A stretch of 64,000 nucleotides of DNA, taken from positions 14,048,067 through 14,112,066 of the forward strand of contig NC_049997.1 in NCBI RefSeq assembly GCF_000003815.2, written 5' to 3'. The DNA is from Branchiostoma floridae. Lineage: Eukaryota; Chordata; Leptocardii; Amphioxiformes; Branchiostomatidae. This document shows positions 12,701-24,700 of this stretch, piece by piece; within the stretch, counting starts at the first letter, position 1; the number at the start of each line of letters is the position of its first letter. Below the pieces are notes generated by a model, which ran no database searches, was not told where the DNA came from, and saw only the letters and a list, made by a program, of their open reading frames with translations. The translations under genes were made by a program, and so were the position numbers.

Positions 12701-15700
12701 ATAGAGTATGGAAAAAGGTCCTCATTGTGTAGACTATATCAGTTTATCATGTTCCCCACCTGAATAACACACATTTTTAAGGTATGAAAGTCTTATCTAA
12801 GAAAATAAGCCTATTTTCTTATCAATTATGTAAATGTAGCCCTGGTTTGCACAAGTTATGTCTAATGATGGTCAACTTTCCTTAACTCCTAAATGCTGTA
12901 AGTATGAAATTCCCATCATGGAATCTTCTCATGGCTATGCAAATGAGGTCTTCATTAATTTACATAATTTATACCTGTCTGTATATTTCCCTTTTTCAAT
13001 TGTATTGCCAAAAATCATGGCGATTTGTCAGTTGTTTATTAAGTTCTTCTATTCCTGCATGTAAAGTGTTTTGAAACAGGGTGCTGAAATGCCTTCCGTT
13101 GAGATGTTATCAAAATTTCCCTATTGACAACTGTATTTCCCATGTTTTTGCACAGTTGTCATCTTTAACAAAGGTAAAAGTAAAGGTAAAGTTAGTCTCA
13201 TAGCCTTTTGAGTCTGTAGGGGGACTGTGTCTAAGACATAGTATTGTGAGGCGGAGCCCAACCCTCTCGTTTCAACACATTTCACCCCAACCGAATTCAG
13301 GTACACATTTTTGACACCTGGGTGAAGTAAAGAAAGTCGTGTTAATTGTGTGCCTTTCCCAAGGGCACCACATCAGTGGAATATCAGGGGACTCAAACAC
13401 AGGACCTATGGGTTCTGGGCCAGATACCCAAACCATTATGCCAACACGACGAACACATGTGATTCTTAAGGGAAGTAATAAATTAAATATATAATCTAGA
13501 TTTTGTGGTGGCTGTGATCAGGTCCATTTCTAAAAAGATTCATTATAAAAAAGGTCCTAGGATAGTTCTGATTGATACATTTCAATCACTTACAGTTAGC
13601 GTTTGACGTTTTCATCCTTGCGACCAGCTCGTCACGTGTTCCGTTGGAGTCCTCGTACCGCAGCGCCAGCTCGTTCTGTAGCTGTGCGAACGTCATCGTG
13701 TCCGCACGCTTGCACGGCTTGTTCAACAGCAGCAGCTTGGGATGGCAGAGCAAACAACAATAAATCTTAGAAGAAAAGCAATTAAAAAAAATCAACTGAT
13801 AACATAGTCAGATAGCAAAGGTCATATTTGACCAATTGCTGATGTCACATATCCATAAGATCAAGACAACGTGTCTGTAACTCTCGCTCTGAAGTTCTGA
13901 GGTGATTGGTCATTATTGAACTTGAAAAAGGAAACAGTGGTCATTGAGAATTGGATCAGTGTACCCCTTAGAATTGGAAGAAAGTTTAGCACGGTACCAG
14001 TTAAATATAAATCTTGGATTAAATAAATGTTCATATCATCATCCATTTGATAATGTTCAATGGCTATCAAAACCCAACAGAAACGTTTTAGAACCTCTAA
14101 CAGTCCTGTTTTTAATTGAACTTACTGTCAAAGAATCTGCAACATCATTCAGGGCATTATAGCTGTCATTCATCCCAAGGCCCTGTAGGACGGTCAGCAG
14201 GTCATTGATGGTCGTCGACCCAAACTGAAACGTTGTCGGTCCGGAGCCGTTTACACCAGGCATGACGAGAGACATACCCTGCTGCTGATTCACTAGACAG
14301 CAAGGAGAATAACGAGTTATCATTTATTGCACAGATACAGTTTCAGGGAAAAAACTTTTGATACACCTGGTGACCACTCTTTATATCTATATCCATGATC
14401 AATGTAATGACAATGCAACTAAGCAAATTTCATGAATCAGACACAAAAGAATCTCATCATGATAGAGATTGAATTGTCTTTGAATACAAAGCCTAAGTTC
14501 ATCTCTTTATGAAACTTTATAGTTTACAGTCCACAGCAAAATGCCCTACAAAAAACAAACAGCCAAGTTTACAAACCATGTGGTCTTCTTGCAATCCATT
14601 GTACCATTTTAGACTTTCAGAAGAGGAGACATAAGTTTAATATAGTCCACTACTTTTGGTTGTGCAAGTAATGTATTGTTTTGGTGCAATGTTTTTTCAT
14701 CGGCACCTGTCCAGTGCAAGTTGACCCAAAAATGTATCTTGAGCACTGTAACCTTACTATCATAATCAAATATAAATCTATATCAGTATTGTTTCAACTT
14801 CAAACTGTCCACTAATCAATACCTCCTTTCTCTTCCAACCGTAAACATAAACAAATTTACAGTAAAAGTCTTACTTCCAATTTGTTTCCCGTTGAAAAGT
14901 GCACGTTTCTTCCTCTTCTTGCCGCTCCTGGCTGACATGGTCTTGACGCTGGAGGTGTCTGGTTGGGAGGCCGTTCTGGTGGGACTGGTGTTCTGATTGC
15001 TTCTACCTGCCAGACCCACCACTGATCCACTGGCAAGGGTTTTAAACTGGAAGAACAAAGTTTGGACAAATCATGAAATGTGTTAAGTCAAAATTCTTCC
15101 CACAAGTTTGGGTGAATAGGGGCAGTGCGCCATCTCTGTTTCTATAGCCCTTTAGCAACACAGGCCATGAAAGTAGATACAAGGGGTTAGTTACACCAGG
15201 GTTCTCCCCAGAATTTTTTAGTATAGTGGAGGGGCTGGCAAAAATAACCCGCACCAACGCGCTGCGCTTTCATGAAAATGGGTTCATTTTGCAAATTATG
15301 ACAGAGGGTGTCAAATACTACAAGTATAATATATTGTTGTGATTCCTTTGTTGTAAAGTGGCAAAACGACTATTGTTTTGATCATTGCTCATTCACAAGT
15401 TTTTGCAGACAATGCTGACTGGAAAAGTGATGCCACTTGGCACAAAAATCTGTGAATTGTCATTGATTTTAGCAAAACTAACAAAGAAAATAGGGAAGAA
15501 ACAAACTAAATTTGAAAAATAGTATAGTGGAGCTCGCTGAGAGTATAGTGGAGGGCCTCCCTTATTCCACCGTCTGGGTAGAACCCTGGTTACATGTACC
15601 TTGTACTGCAGTGTTTTCAACTCTAATACTCTTTTTCATAAATAAGTGCACAGAGCCAAACAAAGCATTACTGAACAGTATGTGCCATGTTTCTATTCCC

Positions 15701-18700
15701 TAAGCAGAGGTTATAATTAGGCTCTGGCTGCTTTTTGACATGTTTTAGACGTTTTCATCAGGTTTTCTATTTTGTGCTGTTTTCTTCATGTCTTCCATGC
15801 TTTTTTTCATGTTTGGCCGGAAGACATGAAGAGATCAGCACAAAATAGAAAACACAACAAAAAGGCCTAAAAACACATCAACAGCCAAAGACAAACTTTT
15901 TCCAGCCTTTGGTATGACCTAGCTGTGGTTTCGACCACCAAACATTCGAAAGCATTTTGGCATTCTGATCTCAAATTTGATTTTCACTTCCTGTCAAACT
16001 ATGTAGCAATTACATAATTTCTTCCTTCACTTCCTTACACTCTACATACAAGAATACACATAAAACAGACACACTAAAAGCCAGACTCTGTACATGGAGG
16101 TAATAACGTGTACCTTATAGACAACTTTGTAGTCATCGCAGTCCTGAGTCCACACAGGAAGTTCGATGCCTCTCGGCTCCAGGAGTTTGGTGACATCCAT
16201 CCATCCACCAGGCAGCCACTTAGGTGGAACAGCAGTCCTGTACACCGCAAAGTGGATGTGGTTGTTGCACCCCGATGGTAATACTGTGCCAATTGGCTGC
16301 CCTCCAAATACCTTAAAAAAGAAGATGATACCATGTCCAAGTCAGAAGATACAAAAAAAGTTCTGCTGCGGTACCAAGGTCACATACTAGGGGGCCCAAA
16401 ATCAACCTTGATCTTTGCCTTCCCAACATCTATCTACAGATCAAATATCATTGCAATACATCAAGAGGTTCTTGATTTATGTTGACTACAAAAATCCGGA
16501 AACACAAACACACACAGACACACCCAAAACAATTATATTTTCTCCACTTTACATGGAGACTTTTACATTGTATATAACAGAAAGAAAACATTTTTGTGTG
16601 CAACATAACTTTGCATGCAAGAGCTACATTTGCATATGTATCTACCATGACAGTAGCATGTCCAGAACTCGAAATATCAAATCAGAAGTTCTGCTGCCCT
16701 AACAAACCTGTACTACCTCTCATCTCCAATCCACATAGCAAACTTCCAGGACAATAGACTTCTCGAATTCTACTGTCCATCCACAAACAAATACACGCAA
16801 ACAAACAAACATACAAAAGTTAACAAAAACGTCTACATGTAATTAGCCTTCTTTGCAAAGGTAATATAACATGATAGGTAGGGCAAACTTTAGACTGACT
16901 GCGGGTTTTGACATACATGTATTGCTTTCCATGAATACCTACCTCTACTTCCGTGGCATCTGGATCAGCGAACAGAGTTGCGTTGGGCGATATATTTGTG
17001 ATGAAGGCCATCATGCCCAGAGCGTTGGAGTCAGTACAGTTGATGGTGACTGTACCGGTTACATTCTTCTTCATCATGCCAGTAAATGGTGAATATAGCT
17101 GGGAGAAAACAAACAAAAACAGGAGTGAGCAATATATTGCAAGCGAGTGGGTGGGCATTTGAGTGAGTGAGTGTGTGATCAGTAGGTGTGTGTGTGTGGT
17201 TGAGTGGGTGAGTAGGTGTGTGGTTGAGTGAGTAGTTGAGTGAGTGAGTTTGATTCCGGCTGTGTCGCTCACCTGACGTGCACTTTATCAGAAAGGGTTG
17301 CAGTCATTACGACAGGACATTAAGGTCCACTGTTTATTGTGCTTGTCGAAAAGAGCTAGGGGTATTTCCCCTGTATAATGAAATATTATAGCTTCTGTCC
17401 CCTGTGTCATGACCAGTGGAAGACTAGCTCTTCAGTGTGCTAAATCTGGATCGAGATCACTTTCCTTTTTCCTTAATGATGTGAGCTAGAGGACAAGTTA
17501 ATTTGTATCTGCTTGGATTCCCCATGACTGTCTGTACTAACCGTTGTGGATGCAGAGGCCTCCAGGTCGATGCCCTCCCAGTTGAAGTATTTCCCGTTGT
17601 GAGTGGTCGGGTAGAACCCGCCCGGACAGCCCCCTCCCTTGGCAGAGTTGACCTTCCGAGGGAACTTGACGTGGGCTCTGGCGCCGAACAGTCTCACGTA
17701 CATCGCTTTCACCTTCTTATAGCTACAATCAGAGGGTGAACAAGTCAGAACAATTTCATTTCTGAGTCAGAAACTGAGGTCTGTTGATGAGCGTTAGACA
17801 TCCAGGTGATAAGATACGCAAAAAAGCAGCACTCAAGCAACTGGACATGATTTTTGAACCAGTCAGGCAATTCAGACAACATCCGTTGTCTTACGTCAGT
17901 GACATTGACACAGTGTCACTGACGAATATGCAGTTGATTGACATAACTGCTTTTTGGAGGCATGGAGGCCATTCTTGGGATGGTCCTGCATGTGTTGTAC
18001 AAAACTCAGCTGTCTTGTTACTGATAAGACTGTCTTAGATCCTTGTTGGTGGATGATTCCCTCACAGCTTGCTTGAAAATCTTAAAACATAAAAATGCAT
18101 CATGGCATCATCTGGACACGCTTTTCTTAAAATAACCAGAAATTGGAATCAGTAAATGTCTTTACACTGGGGAGCAGATCCTCTGACAAGCATGTCAAAT
18201 TCTGATTGACGAGGTCATCGTAGTCTTCTACTGTGACCTCTTTCACAGTATTTTTGCCCCTCAGGATACCTTAAAATGCACAGTTTTAATTTGAAATTCT
18301 CAAAAATTCTGCTTCATGGAGGGTGGATACTCCCGCAGCCCCCCTACAATACTAACGGCTAACGACTAACGACTAAGCAAGAAATACTATAATCAAATAA
18401 AATCCTAGCTAAAAGCTTGTCTAAAACCAATGTGACCACACAGTAACTGGGAAGATGACTTACTGTTCATCTAACACCACGTAGGCATCTTTCAGGGCGG
18501 TGACGAGAGTGATGCCCCTGTCGTAGTCATCACGGAAGTCATCCGCCACACCATCCATGGGGTCCATGGAGTCATGCAGCCGCTGCATCGCCAGCTCAAG
18601 TTCTACTTTGACGATCTGCTTCAACTTGGACTAAATCATCAAAATATAAAAAATCTAGGTTTTACTGAAAATGTGACTAACTGGTCAGCTAGGTAGCCAA

Positions 18701-21700
18701 GACAACCAGACATTCAATTCTCTAAATATTCTATTACACCACTTCTGCTCATATCCTGGCAAGCTCACTACCAACTTTGGACACAAACACACCAACCAAT
18801 TACAAGACTTCTGTTTTCTTGGAGGTTATAACAACATACACAGTAAGTATAGTATAATTAAGCAAAGCTAAGAAATACAATTCAAAACCTTGCATGCGTT
18901 GGGAGGGAAACAAAATTTATGAATACTAGAACACACTGAAAATACATCATAATGCCATACCAATTTAATTTCTTGGTTCTCGGATTTTTAGAAGTGAAAA
19001 CATAGCAAGAAGGATATCATAAACTTTAAGCTAGAGGGTAGAGAGGAAAATTTGAATATACGGTATTCACCCCATAAAACTGGGAGCACCAAGGCAAAAT
19101 TCAAGAACCAACAAATTACGTTGGTGTNNNNNNNNNNNNNNNNNNNNNNNNNNNNNNNNNNNNNNNNNNNNNNNNNNNNNNNNNNNNNNNNNNNNNNNNN
19201 NNNNNNNNNNNNNNNNNNNNNNNNNNNTTCTCAGTTGTGTACATGTACCTCGGGCATGCCAATATAAGCTGCAATGGGATCTTTCTTGGCCCGAGCCATC
19301 CAAGCATCCATCTCTGTTCTGCTTTCAGCCATGGCTGTGGTCAGGTTGTGCTTGGCTTGCCTCACCATTTCCGCCAGGTTGAACCAGTCAGGGAAATGTC
19401 CTGAAAGTCAGGTAAAATGTCAGTCATTACCATGAAATTAAATTACAGGATATGATTATGATACATCTGAAAGTGAAGTGTTTAACTTATAATCGTCATA
19501 ACAATAACAGCACTCTAAATCTTTTCTATGGCGCGTGCATTTTCATGGCATTTGCAATGACTTGTCCACCACCAAATTATGACTGAATTATTTCAAATAC
19601 CAACAACTCCAGAAGGGAATTTTCTGTCAAAACACCCACCATTGGGATACACAATTGCCTGCAATTGGTTCTTCCTTTGGAAAAGGGTGTAGGCTGCTTG
19701 GGCAAACCTGAAAAAAAGCCATATTTTATCAAACGTACCTTTGCCAAGAAGACTACCTGGTGTCCACCACTTTCAAAAACATTATGTTTGAGTGATCTTT
19801 AGCTCAGCCCCCAAGTATATACACATGTACAGTTCAATATACAGGAGACAGTGTATTATACATGTACATTGGAGATCTCTTTAGACGTAATTTTCCTGGG
19901 TTTATGCAACATGAATCATTTAACTTAGCAGACATTAACATTACCTCTCACTACTTTTAGGGAAAGCAAACTTGAAAGAATAATGTCATCATTATTTAGT
20001 ACATATTCTTTGAGATACTTCAAAAATTAACAAACTTGAAGCTATCTGATGCTTGGCAAAACAGTTCTAATGTAACAAATGCCCCCTTCTTCATAACTGT
20101 TATTGAACAGAATAGTTGATATATTATCATCATTAAACTTTCAAACGTATTACAAAATAGTCCCATATCAGACGCAAAACCTTATGTTCCGACATCCCCC
20201 CCCCTAAACCTAACCCTAACATATGGGTGTCAGAACATTGAGGCATTGGAACATACATAAATGTAGGGGTGTCAGAAATACACAATATAGGGGTGTCAGA
20301 ACATATGGGCACGGAAAAATACACAAGGTAGGAGTGTTGGAACATGGGGGTGTCCAAACATATACAGGGGTGTTACAAGTACCTATTAGACAGCCTACCT
20401 GAAAATACACTTGAAGATATCAGCTAGGGCTCCTTTGGGGTTTGAGTAGACATCATCAAGGGCACCCACCAAGGTCACAACGGAGTCCCAGATTTGGTCA
20501 GCTGCCCATGGCAGATCCACAGTGACAGTCATTGTCACCAACTACACACAACAGAAAAAATATGTCAATTTATAGTCTTAAAGAAGGGCAAATGAGGCAA
20601 TAAGGGAAATGGACTTGTTCAAGCAAATTTAGGAGCACGCTAGACGGGTGTTTAAAGTGTATACAGTGCACTCTAGACAACTCTTTTCTTAACGGAAGGC
20701 ATTTCAGCACCATACTAGAGAACCCATTAGATCTTCTTCAGAATCTCTTCTACTTTGTGTTAGGTGGCCACCATCATTTTGTTGCTGTTTCTGACACACT
20801 TGTCAGTAGTGCTCATACAGAAGGTTGTCTGTTGAGGTTTGGGTTATGGTACGTCTTGAAATTGAGGGTCTACTGCAAGAATTTAGTGTTTAGTGTAGAC
20901 ATGCCACCTTATCCATGAAGAATTCCAGGGATGGGGCAGTCAGTATCTCTGCATGCAAGTACAATGTATAGCAAGTTCCACTCAGATACAGTTCGTGGAA
21001 AAAAGGACAGATACTGTGTCTGATAACTCCAACAACCAATCCCACATCCTAATAATGGTCAAAACATTAACTTCCAAATGCCATTAGATACAGCCTACTT
21101 GACAAGAAAAACTTTTGATCCACTCACAGTGTAGAATGTGTTGATGTCATTCCTGATCTTGTTGATCTTATTGACGATGCCCAGCACAGCCCTGACCATG
21201 GGGCGGATGGTGGGGGGCCACACGTTAGGGTCGTACTTCCCCAGGATATCTAACACATACACCACAACATCCTTGATCATCATCACCTGAAACAGAAAAA
21301 AATTCAACCTTAGCTTCCAATTTTCTTACTCCAACATAAAGCAAGGAACAGGAACGTGCAATTCAGAAGAGAGTCCAACAGCGAGCTCTACGGATTATCA
21401 GCCGAGCGGGCAGGCGCGATGTGCCCGACCTACCCACCCTCAAGTCGCGACGATGCAGCTGTCAAACTGACAAATGTTGGATGTTGACCATCCCCTACAC
21501 GACAAGGTGCCACCTTCCAGATCAACTGCCACGGGACGATCACTGGGAAACAAAAACAGTTTCTCCATCCCCCCAGCTAGAACTAAAAGACTTCAGAACT
21601 CTTTCTTGCACACAGCCATCAAGCTGTACAACAAGACTGTAGATACGTACTACTAGTTAGTAACGATGGCTACTTAATGTCGGAAATGTTGTTCACTATT

Positions 21701-24700
21701 TTTGATATACTGTTTGTTATTGTATTTAATATATGGTTTTATGTTGTACATTTCAACGCTATTCAGGCTGCTACTATGTCTGCTATGTTGAAATCAATAA
21801 AGGATGATGATGATGACATTCAGGACCTTCCCACAACATAGCTCCTGACCATTCCCAAACCCGTGTTGGTCAAGTTGGGCCTGTAGTCTATCCTAGTCTG
21901 TTACTTCATTCACAAACAAATGCCATTCAAAATACAGGATCCACATGGTGTCAGTAGTTTATCTGGGAAAATTTTAACAGTAATATATAAGCCAGGTCAT
22001 TGTTCCAACTGCTCATGAGCAGCAAGATGCATTGTGGGTAAATATGCCAGAGACATAAATAAAACACATGGACACATGCATCATAATACGCATGGTCTAG
22101 TCTTGACCTGTGTATGAGCTAGCGGGAGTTCATCTTTGACATATTATCCACCATGCATCTTGCAGTGCATGTGCAGTTTAAACCATAAAATGCCTTATCA
22201 ATGTACAAACCCTGGCTAGTGAGGTCGTGTGGCACGGTCGGAAGCATGTTTGATCTATGACCCAGAGGTTCTGGGTTCCAATTCGTTGACGTGCCACAGT
22301 TCTTGTGCCCTTGGGAAAGGCACTTAACACAACTTTCCTCACTTCACTGAGGTGAAAATGATCTTCATTTAGGGCTGTCCCTCGGTTAGGACGTTAAATG
22401 GTGTTGAAGGATAGTCACACCTCAAGCATGTTATCGAAAAGAGCAGGGGTCCTTCCAGGTGTGAGTGTATAAAAAATAAACCTCAGCACAAACCTGGTGT
22501 GTTACGCCAAAAGGCAGTTTACTGGCTACGCAAAACAAACAAACAAACAAAAACAAACCCTGCGAGGGAGGTCCTCCAGAGATGACTTCAGTGCTTCGAA
22601 GAGCTCAATGATGTCGGTCTCTCCTGAGACCACGCTCTGTACAGCTGACACTCCTGTGGTGATGGCACCGAAGATCTTCCCTACCACATCATCAAACCTG
22701 CTGGTGATGTCTGTCACTGTCCCCACTTCAAACTCCTGAAAATCACCAGATAAGGAGGCAAATTAAGAACAAAACTGAATCATATTTTGATATTTGCTTT
22801 GCTTTAGTCTTTGATTAAAATTGACCAGAAAAGGAGGCACATTAAGTATAAATCTGAACAGACCACATTTCAATATTTGCTTTGCAATCTTTGCTTCAAA
22901 ACGACCAGAAAGGGAGGCACATACTGTAAATGCATTTAAGTTCGCGGGGATTTAATTTCGCGGTAGCGGGAAAATTGACTTTTCGCGGTGGTTTTAATTT
23001 CGCGGTAGCACCATGCACAACATCTCTTACTGTTATGAAAAAATATTCGCGGTGGTTTTAAATTTGCGGTGAAGCGGTCGCTGCGAAAACCGCGAACATT
23101 AATCCACCGCGAACATTTCTGCATTTACAGTATTAAGTGCAAAACTGAATAGGTCACATTTCAATATATGCGTTTAAGAGCCTGCAAACTTAGTGCTTAG
23201 GTACCAGTCAGGATCCAGAAAACATGACTCTGTCCCAGAGGTGTTGCCAAAAATATGCAAATGAATGCCATACCTCCCAAGTAGATATATGCATTAGAAC
23301 TGGGACCCAGTCCAACTTATGGTCAGGTCCAGGTCCTGCCAAGATCCAGATAATGGTCTGGCCTTGAACCTGGACCTGATTCAGTTTAGCGGTAACAGTT
23401 ATATCACATGTGGCAAGGTGGTCTTGGTTTATTGTTGTTAGATTATCTATTAGTAAGTACAAGGTTCTAGATTTGAATCCCTATACTGAGCTCCAATTGC
23501 CCTTTGGAAAGGCACTCTATATCAATCACACCAGGTCCTACATTTTGTATTTTCTCACTTCACTCAGGTGAAAATGAGTACTACCTAGCCTCAGTTCCAG
23601 CTGTCCTGTTGGGAGGGATGTAGAGCCGGAGGTCCGTGTCCGACAAACTCAAACACATTAAATATCCCACCAAATGTATCAAAAAGACTAGACTAAGTAT
23701 GAGTGACATAAAACCTTATAGTTTGGTCTTATGCAACCTGAAACTACTGCACAGATTCTGATAACATGTCTAAACACAGTTTACCGGATACATGTATGTA
23801 GAACAAACGAAGGATATCTACATGTCAGTACTGTTTTGTTCAAAAAGTTAATACCGTACCTGAAGGAGGTTCAGGTTGTACCAGGTGTGGCCAATGAAAC
23901 ACAGTCGTACGACAAAGACGTCGAGGTTTACGCCGAGAACGCCCAGATGCACCCTCGCGTACACTTCATCGTGAATCTCAATCTTCATGCTTCCTTCCAA
24001 AGGTGCTACAACGAGACATTAAAAACATGATATAAAACATGCATCAATGACAAGTCTTACTGTAAAACCATTCCTCTTCAGAATCTACTTCTTTCTTTTT
24101 AGGCATGGGACTTCAACATTGATCATTTCCTTTCTGGTAGTTTAATTTTGCTGTAGGAGGGAAAGAGAGTTTTTGTAGTGTTTGAAGTTCGCAGTTGAAA
24201 CAATTCTGTAGTACAGTAGACTTATTTGTGGTGGTACAATTTTGCGGGAAAAGCCCCCAGCAAAAACAAAACCACTGTGAATATTTCAAGATTTAGAATG
24301 ATGTAGCACAAGGACAGAAACTTTTCTAAGGCCATAATATTACAATAAAATGGTATCGATATCAAGAAATGTCATACTGAACACTTTCCTCAACTTCCCC
24401 TGCAATATTTACTAGTATTACTTTCATGGTGACTTTATAAAACATACAGTCTACCAGTGGACTAGCTCCCAGCTGTAGTGCTGTGTGGCAAAGGGGCTAT
24501 AGGAATTGGAAATGGGCACCACCCTATCTGCTGAAATGTGCGGGAAGGGGTTTAATAGCACCAACCTATGGCCAAGTCCAGGCCATTTTTTATGATGACA
24601 CCAAATGACGCTCCAATTGACGTGGATCCCAAAATCTTCCTCCAGTCCACACCAGGAGCCTGAAGTTGGAAGTTGATGCCTTCCCAGAATCCTCTCTTGG

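Larger units (their letters stand above)
16114..17722 (-). other. M23/LECT2-like (lysostaphin-fold) domain embedded in the LLTP-like protein, exons 24-26
   Basis: Exons 24 (17722-17542), 25 (17098-16943) and 26 (16311-16114) encode residues about 999-1177. Visible in order are GGGCPGGFYPTTHNGKYFNW, then WEGIDLEASASTTLYSPFTG, then GQPIGTVLPSGCNNHIHFAV. This is the order of the M23 metallopeptidase fold: (H)xGxD...vYaPfdG...G..iG...g....HxHf. The closest animal relative by pattern is LECT2, whose corresponding segment carries a YAPFTG motif and a terminal H-x-H. The aspartate of the H-x3-D zinc pair and the final H-I-H are present, but the first zinc-ligand histidine is tryptophan (WEGID). Peptidase activity is therefore unlikely, and a binding or structural role is inferred. 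Three Asn glycosylation sequons lie in exon 25. The family assignment rests on motif reading, not a search. Confidence 0.72.

Noticed and set aside
14875..15046. Gene boundary between the M23-like part and the cysteine-repeat part
   Set aside because: No stop codon or new signal peptide is visible between exons 26 and 30, and phases continue; a furin site explains a possible chain boundary without two genes.
18464..19400. A coding exon hidden in the N gap 19128-19227
   Set aside because: Exons 22 and 23 join in phase 0 with no interruption of the reading frame, so no missing exon is needed, though one cannot be excluded.
20190..20225. AACCTAACCCTAAC as a telomere-like repeat
   Set aside because: Only about two imperfect units beside a poly-C tract; part of a local GGGGTGTCAGAACAT minisatellite.
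21421..21656. Plus-strand ORFs of 73 and 60 residues as a possible gene
   Set aside because: They are two frames of a frameshifted LINE 3' end (reverse-transcriptase C-terminus), not a host gene.
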